DNA of 64,000 nt from CAZXPY01 sp964643435. GTDB taxonomy: Bacteria > Patescibacteriota > Microgenomatia > Woykebacterales > RBG-16-39-9b. Below are positions 44,254-53,080 of this stretch, piece after piece. The notes under the pieces were generated by a model. That model was given only the letters and a program-made list of their open reading frames with translations, was not told where the DNA came from and searched no databases. Where the stretch lies: positions 124,001 to 188,000 of the forward strand of contig CAZXPY010000001.1 in NCBI GenBank assembly GCA_964643435.1, in the 5' to 3' direction. Position 1 is the stretch's first letter. Every line of letters starts with the position of its first letter. Made by a program: the position numbers and the translations under genes.

Positions 44254-44998
44254 TAATATTACCGCCGTAATTTTAGCAGCTGGTAGCGGTACAAGATTAA
44301 ATAAAGGGAAACCTTCCCCAAAACCTAAGGTTTTGTACGAACTGGCTGGTAAACCAATAATTTTCTATATTTTAGAGACCTTAAGGAAAATTGGCCTTAA
44401 AGAAATAATTGTCGTGATTGGTTACAAGAGGAAAGCGGTTGAAGAAACTTTCGGCAATAGATTTAAATATGCTTTGCAGAAGGAACAATTAGGTACAGCC
44501 AATGCTTTAGCGGCCGGACTAAAAAAAGTTTCGATAAGCACCAAAAAAGTTTTAGTTTTAAATGGTGATGACAGTGCCTTTTACAAACCCCAAACCCTGA
44601 AGAGGGTCTTAGAGAAAGATGAAAAAGAAAATGGGGTGCTGACGTTCGTAACTCTAAGAAAAGAAGATCCGTCTGGGTTAGGTAGGATTATTAGAACAAA
44701 AAGCGGTAAACTACTGGGAATTGTTGAGGAAAAAGAAGCAAAATCTACTGAGAAAAAGATTAAGGAAATTAATGATGGCTGCTATATTTTTAATAAAAAA
44801 TGGCTCAAACTTAATTTGGGAAAGGTAAAAAAAAGCGTCAGTGGCGAATATTACTTAGTTGACTTAATAAATATTGCTATAAAAAAGGGTTTTAAGACCA
44901 ATACTTTTAAGTTAAAAGATCAAAGCGAGTGGTTTGGGATTAATACACTTTCCGAGTTAAAAGAGGCCGATAAAAAAATGAGAAAAGGGAGAAAATGA
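44240..44998 (+). CDS. GlmU-like sugar-1-phosphate nucleotidyltransferase (pyrophosphorylase domain only)
   Basis: 252 residues. AVILAAGSGTRLNKGKPSP carries the nucleotide-binding G-x-G-T-R loop, PKVLYELAGKPI the sugar lysine, ALQKEQLGTANALAAGL and VLNGDDSAF the uridine and metal sites, and the KEINDGCYIFNK region follows as in GlmU. The left-handed beta-helix acetyltransferase domain is missing. It probably makes UDP-GlcNAc from GlcNAc-1-phosphate, feeding MurA two genes on, while acetylation must come from elsewhere. It overlaps murE by 14 bases and murC by ATGA. Confidence 0.82.
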   Translation: MAKSNNITAVILAAGSGTRLNKGKPSPKPKVLYELAGKPIIFYILETLRKIGLKEIIVVIGYKRKAVEETFGNRFKYALQKEQLGTANALAAGLKKVSISTKKVLVLNGDDSAFYKPQTLKRVLEKDEKENGVLTFVTLRKEDPSGLGRIIRTKSGKLLGIVEEKEAKSTEKKIKEINDGCYIFNKKWLKLNLGKVKKSVSGEYYLVDLINIAIKKGFKTNTFKLKDQSEWFGINTLSELKEADKKMRKGRK

Positions 44999-46278
44999 AA
45001 CTACATTTTATGGGGATTGCAGGTAGTGGTGCTAGTGGTGTGGCTGGTATTTGTGAACAAGAAGGATGGAAGGTAAGCGGTTGTGACCTAGATAAAAATT
45101 CACCATATCTAACCTTTCTTAGAAAGAAAAAAATTGAAATTTTTCCGCAGCACTCTACTAATCATTTAAGTAAAGTTAATAAATTAATTATTTCCCCAAG
45201 CGTTCTTAGTAAGAATCCTAAAAATCCAGAAATTGCCGTTGCCAAAAAATTAAGAATCCCAGTACTAACCTGGCAGCAGTTTCTAGGACGATTCCTTATT
45301 AAAAACAAATTTGTAATCGCAATTGCCGGTACTCACGGAAAATCGACCACAACCGCTATGATTGCCTTTATTTTAGAAAAAGCTCTCTTTGACCCAACCG
45401 TAATTTTAGGGGCTATTTTTCCAGATTGGGGTACAAATTTTAGATTAGGAAAAAGTAAATATTTTGTGATCGAAGCTGATGAGTATGCTAACAATTTCCT
45501 TAATTACAAGGCAGATATTGTTGTTATTACTAACATAGACTACGATCATCCAGAATATTTTAAAACGGAAAGGGATTTTAAAAATAGTTTCGAAAGATTT
45601 GTTTTGGCTACTAAAAAAAACTCCGTTTTAATTCTTGGTCCAGATCTTAAAATAGGGAACAAAAACGGGAAAACCTATGAGTACAAGGGAATCCCAAACT
45701 TAAACCTTTTAATCCCAGGGGAATTTAATAGAATTAACGCGGCTCTGGCAATGGCCGTTGCGGAAATTTTAGGAATTAAAGAGAGTGGGCTAATTCTTTC
45801 AAAATTTAAGGGTTTATCGCGACGCTTTGAGTTTAAAGGCGAAGTAAAAAATATTAAAGTATTCGATGATTACGCTCATCACCCTACGGAAATTGCGGCT
45901 ACTTTGACAACGGCGAGAGAAAAATTTCCCAAAAATAAAATTTGGTGCGTTTTTCAACCTCATATGTATACAAGAACTAAAGTTCTCTTTAGTAAATTCG
46001 TTAAAGTATTCGAAAGTTCAAAAATCGACGAAATTGTTTTAGTCGATATTTTTGCAGCGAGACAAAGAAACCTTTCTAAAATTAGCTCTTTTGATTTGGC
46101 GATTGGTGTAAAGAACAAAAAGGTAAAATATATTGGTGAATTAAAACAAGCAGCAAAATATTTAATTAAAAACTTAAGTCCAGGAGACATTTTAATGGTT
46201 TTAGGAGCTGGGGATATTTATTTACTCTCAAACTTAGTTTTAGAAGGATTAAAAAAATGGCGAAATTCGAACAGTTAA
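44995..46278 (+). CDS. murC: UDP-N-acetylmuramate--L-alanine ligase MurC
   Basis: 427 residues. The UDP-binding start is HFMGIAGSGASGVAGI, with GTHGKSTTTAMI as ATP loop, EADEYANNF, NIDYDHPEYF and DDYAHHPTEI further on. These fit MurC, although the EADEY spelling also occurs in the Mpl recycling ligase. The position between murE and murB and the lack of another murC favour MurC. It adds L-Ala to UDP-MurNAc. AGGGAGAAA before the ATG is a weak Shine-Dalgarno sequence, and the 3' end overlaps murB by 22 bases. Confidence 0.9.
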   Translation: MKLHFMGIAGSGASGVAGICEQEGWKVSGCDLDKNSPYLTFLRKKKIEIFPQHSTNHLSKVNKLIISPSVLSKNPKNPEIAVAKKLRIPVLTWQQFLGRFLIKNKFVIAIAGTHGKSTTTAMIAFILEKALFDPTVILGAIFPDWGTNFRLGKSKYFVIEADEYANNFLNYKADIVVITNIDYDHPEYFKTERDFKNSFERFVLATKKNSVLILGPDLKIGNKNGKTYEYKGIPNLNLLIPGEFNRINAALAMAVAEILGIKESGLILSKFKGLSRRFEFKGEVKNIKVFDDYAHHPTEIAATLTTAREKFPKNKIWCVFQPHMYTRTKVLFSKFVKVFESSKIDEIVLVDIFAARQRNLSKISSFDLAIGVKNKKVKYIGELKQAAKYLIKNLSPGDILMVLGAGDIYLLSNLVLEGLKKWRNSNS

Positions 46279-47159
46279 TTCAAAAATTAGGTCAGGATAG
46301 AGTTTTTCTAGATGAGCCTTTAAGTAAATACACGAATTGGCGTACTGGCGGACCGGCGGAAATTTTATATATTTGCGAAGGGAGCGATGAGCTTATTAAC
46401 GGCGTTAGTTTAGCTAAAGCGTTGGAGATTGATTATTTAGTTTTAGGCTTGGGTGCAAACGTATTAGTTTCGGATATGGGGGTAGGCGGTCTAGTTATAA
46501 TTAATCGTAGTGACGAGATAAAGTTTTTGCCGCACGGTTTTCTAGAAGCTGAAAGTGGCGTAAATTTAAACCTTCTTATTCAGAAATCAGCCGAAAGACG
46601 ACTTTCAGGATTGGAAAGAATGATAAGAGTTCCCGGGACGGTTGGCGGGGCGATTTATATGAATGCTGGAGATACCGGAAGAGGGGAATTTTTTGGTAAT
46701 TTAGTTAGAAGGGTTACGGTGTTAGATAGAATTGGCTCGATAAAAAAACTAGACCAAGCGGAATCAAAATTTTCTTATCGAAAGAGTCGGTTTCAAGAAA
46801 GCGGTGAAATTATTCTTAACTCTCTTTTACAATTACTACCTTCTACTAAGGAAGATATTGAGAAGAAGGTCGCCGACATATTAATGAGGAAAAGAAATCA
46901 GCCCAGCGGTCCTAGTGCTGGTTCAACCTTTAAAAATCCTCCTGGTAATTACGCTGGTAAATTAATCGAAGAAGTAGGTTTAAAAGGTATCCAAATTGGC
47001 GCGGCAAAATTTTCCGAAACCCACGCTAATTTTATTATTAATACCGGTAACGCAACTTCTGCTGACATTAAAGCTTTGATTAATCTAGCCAAAAATAAGG
47101 TTAAAGAGAAATTTGGAATAATTTTAGAAGAAGAAGTCCGTTATATAGGGAAACAATAA
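46257..47159 (+). CDS. murB: UDP-N-acetylenolpyruvoylglucosamine reductase MurB
   Basis: 300 residues. YTNWRTGGPAEIL and LGLGANVLVSD form the FAD site, and IRVPGTVGGAIYMNAG and FSYRKSRF follow. The catalytic Ser is in SAGSTFKNP, and the C-terminal Glu is in EEEVRYIG. It reduces enolpyruvyl-UDP-GlcNAc to UDP-MurNAc with NADPH. The start lies 22 bases inside murC, and murA follows after one base. Confidence 0.94.
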   Translation: MAKFEQLIQKLGQDRVFLDEPLSKYTNWRTGGPAEILYICEGSDELINGVSLAKALEIDYLVLGLGANVLVSDMGVGGLVIINRSDEIKFLPHGFLEAESGVNLNLLIQKSAERRLSGLERMIRVPGTVGGAIYMNAGDTGRGEFFGNLVRRVTVLDRIGSIKKLDQAESKFSYRKSRFQESGEIILNSLLQLLPSTKEDIEKKVADILMRKRNQPSGPSAGSTFKNPPGNYAGKLIEEVGLKGIQIGAAKFSETHANFIINTGNATSADIKALINLAKNKVKEKFGIILEEEVRYIGKQ

Positions 47160-47160
47160 T

Positions 47161-48477
47161 GTGAGTACTCTTTTAATCGAAGGGGGTTACCCTTTAAAAG
47201 GACGGGTTAAAATTTTCGGAGCTAAAAATTCAAGTTTTAAACTGATGATCGCCAGTTTACTTACCGATTCAAAAAGCGATATTTTAAATGTTTCTTACCT
47301 TAGAGACGTGACCACCTTAAAAAAAATAATTGAAAACTTGGGGGCGCAGGCCCTTTTCCTAGGGGATCATCGAATTGTTGTCAAGGCTAATAATTTAAAT
47401 TCATATAAAGTACCTACGAGATTAGGGCAAGAATCAAGAGCCTCAACAATGCTTATTCCAATACTTCTCCACCGTTTTGGCCAAGCAATTGTTCCTCTTC
47501 CCGGTGGAGATCAAATTGGGGAAAGGCCCTTGCAGCGCCATCTAAACGGATTAGAAGCCATGGGAGTAAAGATAACCTACAAGGGTCAAAAACTTTTGGT
47601 AGAGGCTAGGAAACTTAAGGGTGTAAAGTATCGCTTCGGAAAAAACACCCACACTGGAACCGAGACTTTGATTTTAGCGGCAAGTGTTGCTAATGGAGTA
47701 ACGGTTCTGGAAAACGCGGCCCAAGAACCAGAAGTAGATGATTTAATTTTATTCCTAAATAAGGCCGGCGCAAAGATTAAGCGTCACGAAAGAACAATTA
47801 CTATCGAAGGTGTCAAAACTCTTCGCGGCCCAAAACATAGATGTATGACCGATAGAAACGAAGCAGTTACTTTTGCTTGTATGGCATTAGGTACAAAAGG
47901 AGATATCTTTATCGAAAATATCTTACCAATTCATCTTAAAGCCTTTCTAACAAAAGTTAAAGAAGCCGGTGGTGGAGCAGAAATTACTGAAAATGGTATT
48001 AGGGTTTTTTATAAAGAAAAGCTTAAAGCTACTTGGCTGGAAACTAGTCCCTATCCTGGTTTTATGACGGATTGGCAACCACTTTGGAGTACTTTAATGA
48101 CTCAAGGGAAGGGAAAATCAACTGTGATTGAGCGAGTTTTTGAAAATAGATTTACTTTCGTTGGCACTTTAAAGAAAATGGGAGCCGATATTGAATTTTT
48201 TAATCCCAAAATTTCTAAACCCCAAACCTATTATAACTTTGATTGGAGTAGAGAAAAAGCAAAATTGAAACACGGAATAAAAATTAAAGGTCCGACTCCT
48301 TTACAAGGGACTTCAACGGTGATAACCGATATAAGAGCCGGAGCAACTTTAACGTTTGCCGCACTGATGGGGCGAGGGGTAAGCGAACTTAGCGGTTTAG
48401 AACATATTGAACGGGGTTACGAAGATTTGGAAGGAAGATTAGCGTCACTTGGGGCAAATATAAAAAGAATCGATTAA
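47161..48477 (+). CDS. murA: UDP-GlcNAc 1-carboxyvinyltransferase MurA, Cys-to-Asp active site
   Basis: 438 residues from a GTG. Substrate-site landmarks are present: GAKNSSFKL (Lys and Asn near residue 23), RHLNGLEAMG, MTDWQPLWSTLM and IRAGATLTFAAL. The catalytic loop reads PGGDQIGERP: Asp117 replaces the Cys of the E. coli enzyme (Cys115). Enzymes with Asp here (as in Mycobacterium and Chlamydia) are active and insensitive to fosfomycin. It transfers enolpyruvate from PEP to UDP-GlcNAc, the first committed step. A stretch of simple-repeat intergenic DNA follows. Confidence 0.94.
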   Translation: MSTLLIEGGYPLKGRVKIFGAKNSSFKLMIASLLTDSKSDILNVSYLRDVTTLKKIIENLGAQALFLGDHRIVVKANNLNSYKVPTRLGQESRASTMLIPILLHRFGQAIVPLPGGDQIGERPLQRHLNGLEAMGVKITYKGQKLLVEARKLKGVKYRFGKNTHTGTETLILAASVANGVTVLENAAQEPEVDDLILFLNKAGAKIKRHERTITIEGVKTLRGPKHRCMTDRNEAVTFACMALGTKGDIFIENILPIHLKAFLTKVKEAGGGAEITENGIRVFYKEKLKATWLETSPYPGFMTDWQPLWSTLMTQGKGKSTVIERVFENRFTFVGTLKKMGADIEFFNPKISKPQTYYNFDWSREKAKLKHGIKIKGPTPLQGTSTVITDIRAGATLTFAALMGRGVSELSGLEHIERGYEDLEGRLASLGANIKRID

Positions 48478-48582
48478 GTTAAAAGTTAAAATGCAAAATT
48501 ACAAGTCAAATTTAAAAAGTAAGTTTTTGAAATTTTATTTTCACTTTTGCCTTTTGAATTTTGAATTTTAAATTATTTTGTT
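48478..48582 (+). repeat. Simple-repeat spacer upstream of alr
   Basis: A/T-rich words repeat here: AAAAGTTAAAA-type on the left, then TTTTGAATTTTGAATTTTAAATT on the right in two steps. The same words appear within glyS (about 38321-38347) and at the murD start (about 53071-53095). TAAATT at 48569-48574 is a possible -10, eight bases before the alr ATG. No Shine-Dalgarno sequence is seen. Confidence 0.4.
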
Positions 48583-49704
48583 ATGGCACAGGAAAGATTG
48601 GCTTGGGCGGAAATAGACCTTTCCGTTATTAGTCAAAACATTAAAAAAATTCAAGATTTTGTTGGTCCAAAAGTGGCTGTAATGGCCGTAGTAAAAGCCA
48701 ATGCTTATGGTCACGGAGCAATTCTCGTATCAAAAGTTGCTTTAGAAGCGGGTGCAAAAATGCTTGGTGTGTCCTCTTTTGGGGAAAGTAAGCAGCTTCG
48801 TGAGGGGGGTATAAAAGCACCGATTGTAATCCTTGGATTTACTCCAGTTGAAAATTATTTGGATATGGTTAATTACGATATTACGGTTACAATCCGCAGC
48901 CTAGATGTAGCCCGCTCACTTGTGAGTGCTGCCCGAAGAGTTAATAAAATTGCCAAGGTTTGGGTAAAGGTGGATACGGGGATGCATCGATTAGGTTTAA
49001 ACCCTGAAGAAGTGTTCTACTTTATCAAAAAGTTGCAAAATCTTCCTAATTTAGCCGTGAGTGGGATTTTCACCCATTTTGCTGATTCTGATGGTTCTGA
49101 TTTAGCCTTTACGAGAAATCAGCTCACTTCCTTCCAAAAAGTCCTTAATGAGTTAGAAAAAGAAGGAATCCACCTACCAATTACTTCAGCGGCAAATTCG
49201 GTGGCCACTTTTAAACTGCCTCAATCTCATTTTGATTTAGTTAGAATTGGTATTGCGATGTACGGTTTAAAACCGGACAAAAAATTTAGCTACCCCTTAG
49301 ATTTGAAGCCAGCGTTGGAGTTCAAAACCGAAATTACCCAGATCACCGAAATTAGTAAGGGCGAGACAGTGGGTTACGGTCGTGAATTTAAAGCGCGCCG
49401 ACCAACCTTAGTCGCCACTTTAGCAGTTGGTTACGGGGATGGTTTTCGAAGAGCGCCAAAAAATTGGGGCGAAGTTTTAATTGCTGGTCAGCGGGTTTCT
49501 CTGATCGGTCGGGTTTCTATGGATCAAGCGGCGGTAGATATCACCCGTCTTAAAGGAGATATTCGTCGGGGAGAAGAAGTAGTGCTGATTGGTAAAAGTG
49601 GTAGCGAAGAATTAACTACTGAAGAAGTTGCTGAAAAGTTAGGTACTATTTCTTACGAGGTAGTCACGGCAATCTCAGCCCGTGTACCAAGGATTTATAG
49701 ATGA
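48583..49704 (+). CDS. alr: Alanine racemase
   Basis: 373 residues. The PLP lysine lies in VMAVVKANAYGHGA (about 31-44), the phosphate contacts in the later SAANSVATF region and RIGIAMYGL, and the second catalytic residue, Tyr, in the VGYGREF/AVGYGDGF region; GRVSMDQAAVDIT closes the active site. It makes D-alanine for Ddl, whose gene overlaps its stop by ATGA. The start ATG has no ribosome binding site, in line with a very short leader. Confidence 0.94.
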   Translation: MAQERLAWAEIDLSVISQNIKKIQDFVGPKVAVMAVVKANAYGHGAILVSKVALEAGAKMLGVSSFGESKQLREGGIKAPIVILGFTPVENYLDMVNYDITVTIRSLDVARSLVSAARRVNKIAKVWVKVDTGMHRLGLNPEEVFYFIKKLQNLPNLAVSGIFTHFADSDGSDLAFTRNQLTSFQKVLNELEKEGIHLPITSAANSVATFKLPQSHFDLVRIGIAMYGLKPDKKFSYPLDLKPALEFKTEITQITEISKGETVGYGREFKARRPTLVATLAVGYGDGFRRAPKNWGEVLIAGQRVSLIGRVSMDQAAVDITRLKGDIRRGEEVVLIGKSGSEELTTEEVAEKLGTISYEVVTAISARVPRIYR

Positions 49705-50729
49705 AAAAAATTCGCGTTGGTGTTGTTTTTGGAGGACAATCACCGGAACACGGAATTTCTCTCGCCTCCGGTAGTAATGTTGCCGCAAATTTAGACCAAG
49801 AGAAATATGAAATTTTTCGGATCTTAATAAATTTAGACGGTTCCTGGGGACTTACCAACAAAAAATGGCTGGGAGTCGACACTCAAAAAACGTACAAACC
49901 TCTATTTAATTTAAATGCTTTTAAAAACGCCTTGGGGATAATTAAAAAAGTTGATGTTATCTTTTTAGCTTTGCACGGAAGGGGAGGAGAAGACGGTAGC
50001 TTACAAGGTTTCTTGGAGGTTAATAGGGTTCCGTATACTGGTTCCGGTGTTTTGGCAAGTGCCTTAAGTATAAATAAGTTAGTAACTAAGAAGCTATTAC
50101 ATTGGGGGGGAATAAAGACTCCAAAATTTATCGCGCTGAGGAAAGAAGAGGCGGTAAAAGAATTTTTTCTGCCCGCTATTGTGAAGCCAAACGATCAAGG
50201 TTCAACTATTGGAATAAGCCTCGTTGAAAGAAAAAAAGACTTAGCCGCCGCCTTAAAAAAGGCGTTTAGATTTTCAGATACAGTTTTGATTGAGGAATAT
50301 ATTAAAGGTTTGGAAGTGACTGGCGGTATAATTGGTCGAAATTCTTCACCGGCTGCCCTTCCTTTAGTAGAAATAGTACCTAAAGGCTCTTTATTTTTTG
50401 ATTACCGGGCAAAATATTCGTTCGGGGGTTCAGACGAAATTTGTCCAGCAAGACTTTCAAAGGGTCTAACAAATAAGGCTCAAAATATCGCTAAAAAAGT
50501 ATTCCAAATTTTAGGTTGTGAAGGTATGGCTAGAGTGGATATGATCATAACTAAAGAAGAAGTTTTTACCTTGGAATTAAATACAATTCCTGGATTAACA
50601 CCAGTCTCATTATTACCAAAAGAACTAAAAGTAGCCAACATATCTTTTGAAAAATTCTTAGATCAACAGATAAACATTGCCTTTGAGCGATATAATAGAC
50701 CTTTCGGAAAGAAACGCTCTGATATTTAA
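49701..50729 (+). CDS. ddl: D-alanine--D-alanine ligase
   Basis: 342 residues of the ATP-grasp family. GVVFGGQSPEHGISLASGSN is the N-terminal substrate loop, ALHGRGGEDGSLQGFLE the second, and VKPNDQGSTIGISLVE the ATP lid. ARVDMIITKEEVFTLELNT plus PGLTPVSLLPK form the metal and D-Ala sites. It joins two D-Ala made by the adjacent alanine racemase for use by MurF, the next gene. The length is typical. Confidence 0.94.
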   Translation: MKKIRVGVVFGGQSPEHGISLASGSNVAANLDQEKYEIFRILINLDGSWGLTNKKWLGVDTQKTYKPLFNLNAFKNALGIIKKVDVIFLALHGRGGEDGSLQGFLEVNRVPYTGSGVLASALSINKLVTKKLLHWGGIKTPKFIALRKEEAVKEFFLPAIVKPNDQGSTIGISLVERKKDLAAALKKAFRFSDTVLIEEYIKGLEVTGGIIGRNSSPAALPLVEIVPKGSLFFDYRAKYSFGGSDEICPARLSKGLTNKAQNIAKKVFQILGCEGMARVDMIITKEEVFTLELNTIPGLTPVSLLPKELKVANISFEKFLDQQINIAFERYNRPFGKKRSDI

Positions 50730-50743
50730 TTTATCTAAGTAAA

Positions 50744-51937
50744 ATGGTTAACACCCTCAAAAATATATTTCACGAATCGCGCCGGGTTTTGGCGAAAGTA
50801 TGGCTTGCATTTCATAAAAACGTGCAGATAATTGGTATTACTGGCAGTTATGGTAAAACTAATACTACGGCCGCTATTGCCGCGGTGCTTTCCGAAAAAT
50901 TCAAAGTACTTGCTACTGATTTAAATCTAGACACCCGTTTCAATATTCCGATCACTGTTCTTAGGCTTTCTGATCAGAAAAAGCTTGTTTTGGAATACGG
51001 GATAGATAAGAGAGGAGAAATGGATTATCACCTTTTTGTGGCGAAACCCTCTATTGCGGTGGTTACTGGAATTACGCCGGTACACGCAGATTCCGCCCAT
51101 TTAGGTTCGCTAGAAAATATCATTAGAGAAAAAGGTAAACTGGCTGCGGCTGTACCAAAGAGCGGTTGGGTGATTATAAATTGGGAAGATCAAGATGCTT
51201 GCGAGATTGCGCTTGTTGCAACCGCGAAGATTATTTTCTATGGTGAAAACAAAGATAAATGCCAATTCTGGGCTAGTGATGTAAGAACAAGTCTAAGTGG
51301 GACTAGTTTCACTATGCACTATCAAGATAAAGCCTATAAAATTAAGATCCCCCTTATTGGTCATCACCACTCTTATACGGCAATGGCGGCCGCAATTGTT
51401 GGTACTTTATGTGGATTAAACTGGGAGGAGATACTTGCTGGTTTAGCAAAAACCGTTCCGCTTGAGGGTCGGGGAAATATCCAGCCCGGACCAAAGGAAA
51501 CAATAATACTCAACGACTCCCGTCGCTCAAACCCTGCCTCTAGCATAGCTGGATTACAAACTCTAGCAGATCTTAGCGCGAAAAGAAAGATTGCGGTGCT
51601 TGGTGAGATGGGCGAACTTGGGGATTATGAGGAAGAAGGTCACCGCAGCGTTGGAGAAAAGGCGGCCGGTACAAAACCGGATTATCTTATTTGTGTTGGC
51701 GGGGCAACAAAATATATTGCGCAGGAAGCTAGGAAGGGTATGGAAAACGATCGGGTTATTTATGTTAAAGATGTCTTTAAAGCTTCCCAAGTGCTGTCTG
51801 GGATTTTACAAAAAGGGGATCTATGGTATTTAAAAGGCTCGCTTCTCAAACACCTAGAACGAATCCCCCTTATTCTCGATGGTAAGAAGGTCGATACCGA
51901 CGAAACTGCGTCTAAACGTTACGAAGTCTACCGCTGA
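50744..51937 (+). CDS. murF: MurF-type Mur ligase (UDP-MurNAc-tripeptide--D-Ala-D-Ala ligase), short form
   Basis: 397 residues. The ATP loop GITGSYGKTNTTAAIA sits at about residues 27-42, so the normal N-terminal UDP-binding domain of about 80 residues is missing, as in MurE here. VVTGITPVHADSAHLGS, LIGHHHSYTAMAAAI and NDSRRSNPASSIAGL mark the central and C-terminal domains. It should add D-Ala-D-Ala to the tripeptide precursor. It lies 14 bases after ddl without a Shine-Dalgarno sequence. An array of hairpins follows the stop. Confidence 0.87.
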   Translation: MVNTLKNIFHESRRVLAKVWLAFHKNVQIIGITGSYGKTNTTAAIAAVLSEKFKVLATDLNLDTRFNIPITVLRLSDQKKLVLEYGIDKRGEMDYHLFVAKPSIAVVTGITPVHADSAHLGSLENIIREKGKLAAAVPKSGWVIINWEDQDACEIALVATAKIIFYGENKDKCQFWASDVRTSLSGTSFTMHYQDKAYKIKIPLIGHHHSYTAMAAAIVGTLCGLNWEEILAGLAKTVPLEGRGNIQPGPKETIILNDSRRSNPASSIAGLQTLADLSAKRKIAVLGEMGELGDYEEEGHRSVGEKAAGTKPDYLICVGGATKYIAQEARKGMENDRVIYVKDVFKASQVLSGILQKGDLWYLKGSLLKHLERIPLILDGKKVDTDETASKRYEVYR

Positions 51938-51946
51938 TTCTTGGGC

Positions 51947-51999
51947 GTCGAGTCAAACTCGACTGGCAAGTTTGACTTGCCGGCGAAGTTCAAATTCGG
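51947..51999. repeat. Three tandem 17-base palindromes at an 18-base period
   Basis: Units centred at 51955, 51973 and 51991: GTCGAGT-CAA-ACTCGAC, GGCAAGT-TTG-ACTTGCC and an imperfect third (84-89 with 93-98, one mismatch). Each has a 7-base arm (six in the third) and a 3-base loop. There is no T-run after them, and the mraY promoter begins 19 bases downstream. This suggests a binding site array or RNA-processing hairpins rather than a simple terminator. Confidence 0.55.
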
Positions 52000-52017
52000 A
52001 ATCTAAATTATTTCTGT

Positions 52018-52046
52018 TTGCTTGGTAGGTAGAGAAGTGGTAAAAT
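52018..52046 (+). promoter_or_regulatory. Sigma70-type promoter for mraY
   Basis: TTGCTT (52018-52023), 17 bases, TAAAAT (52041-52046) with a TGG extension. The ATG is 15 bases further, giving a leader of about 8 bases without a Shine-Dalgarno sequence. Confidence 0.6.
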
Positions 52047-52061
52047 TGAATTCGTCACTTT

Positions 52062-53066
52062 ATGGCAAAACTTTTAGGTATCCTGCTCTTTTCGTTTTTA
52101 GCGACTTTTGTCGCCGCAATTCCTTTTATAAATCTCTTGTACCAACTTAAGTTCCAGCGCCAAAAAGGAAAACAAAAAAACGTTTTTGGTCAGGTTACAC
52201 GAATTGTAAACCAACTTCACGGCTGGAAAGTAGGAACCCCAAACGCTGGAGGTATTTTGATTATCTCTGTTTCCGTAGTTTTGAGTGCCATTTTCTACCA
52301 ATTTACAAAATATCATCTAAATTGGACTGCCTACATTTTATACTTTACCTTAATTTCTTTTGGACTTTTGGGGTTGTATGATGATATTCGTAAATTTTAC
52401 GGATTATCTACTGAAAGTTTGGGTTTGCGGTTACGTTACAAGTTAATTCTACAATTAATTTTCGCATTAGTAATTGGCTTTTTTCTCTTTAGCCAAATGA
52501 ATTTGCACATTATTTCAATTCCAATTTTTAATTTAGATCTTGATTTGGGCGCTTGGTACATTATTTTTGCTGCTTTTGTAATTATAGCTAGTGCAAATGC
52601 GGTTAACATCACCGACGGTTTAGATGGATTGGTTGTTGGTTTGGTAGTGATTGCTCTTAGTGCTTTTTGGGTTATTTCTGCTAATACGACTTTGCAAGAT
52701 GTAACTTTATTCATCGCGGTTATCTTAGGTTCGCTCCTAGCATTTCTTTACTTCAATATTTTTCCCGCCAGAGTTTGGTTAGGTGATACTGGGTCCCTTT
52801 CCTTAGGAGCAGTTTTAGCAGTAATCGCTCTGATTCTTAATTCTTCACTTGTACTTGTCTTTGTTGGTTTGGTTTTTGTATTAGAGGTCTTATCAGTTTT
52901 AATTCAATGGTCTTCAAAAGCCCTTTTAAATAAAAAGGTTTTTTTAGTCGCTCCAATTCACCATCACTTTGAAGCTCGTGGTTGGGATGAAACTAAAGTA
53001 ACGATGAGGTTTTGGCTTGCCGGTGCTGTTTCAGCTTTTATCGGTTTATTTATTGCCCTACTATAA
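52062..53066 (+). CDS. mraY: Phospho-N-acetylmuramoyl-pentapeptide transferase MraY
   Basis: 334 residues with about ten membrane helices. VGTPNAGGILI, GLYDDIRK (the Asp pair near residue 108), NAVNITDGLDGLVVGL, WLGDTGSLSLGA and the cytoplasmic HHHFEARGWDETKV are the MraY signatures. It links UDP-MurNAc-pentapeptide to undecaprenyl phosphate, giving lipid I. It leads a new transcription unit (mraY-murD-ftsW-murG). Confidence 0.95.
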   Translation: MAKLLGILLFSFLATFVAAIPFINLLYQLKFQRQKGKQKNVFGQVTRIVNQLHGWKVGTPNAGGILIISVSVVLSAIFYQFTKYHLNWTAYILYFTLISFGLLGLYDDIRKFYGLSTESLGLRLRYKLILQLIFALVIGFFLFSQMNLHIISIPIFNLDLDLGAWYIIFAAFVIIASANAVNITDGLDGLVVGLVVIALSAFWVISANTTLQDVTLFIAVILGSLLAFLYFNIFPARVWLGDTGSLSLGAVLAVIALILNSSLVLVFVGLVFVLEVLSVLIQWSSKALLNKKVFLVAPIHHHFEARGWDETKVTMRFWLAGAVSAFIGLFIALL

Positions 53067-53080
53067 ATCCAAAAATTAAA

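Noticed and set aside
44995..46278. Mpl recycling ligase instead of MurC
   Set aside because: The EADEY spelling is shared with Mpl, but the dcw position and the lack of any other MurC candidate in the cluster favour MurC. A tree would settle it.
51947..51999. CRISPR-like repeats
   Set aside because: The units are adjacent palindromes with one-base spacers, not direct repeats with unique spacers, and no cas gene is present.
53012..53080. Upstream start for MurD inside mraY
   Set aside because: It would add a Cys/Phe-rich stretch encoded by the shifted mraY frame; the UDP-binding fold begins shortly after the ATG at 53081.
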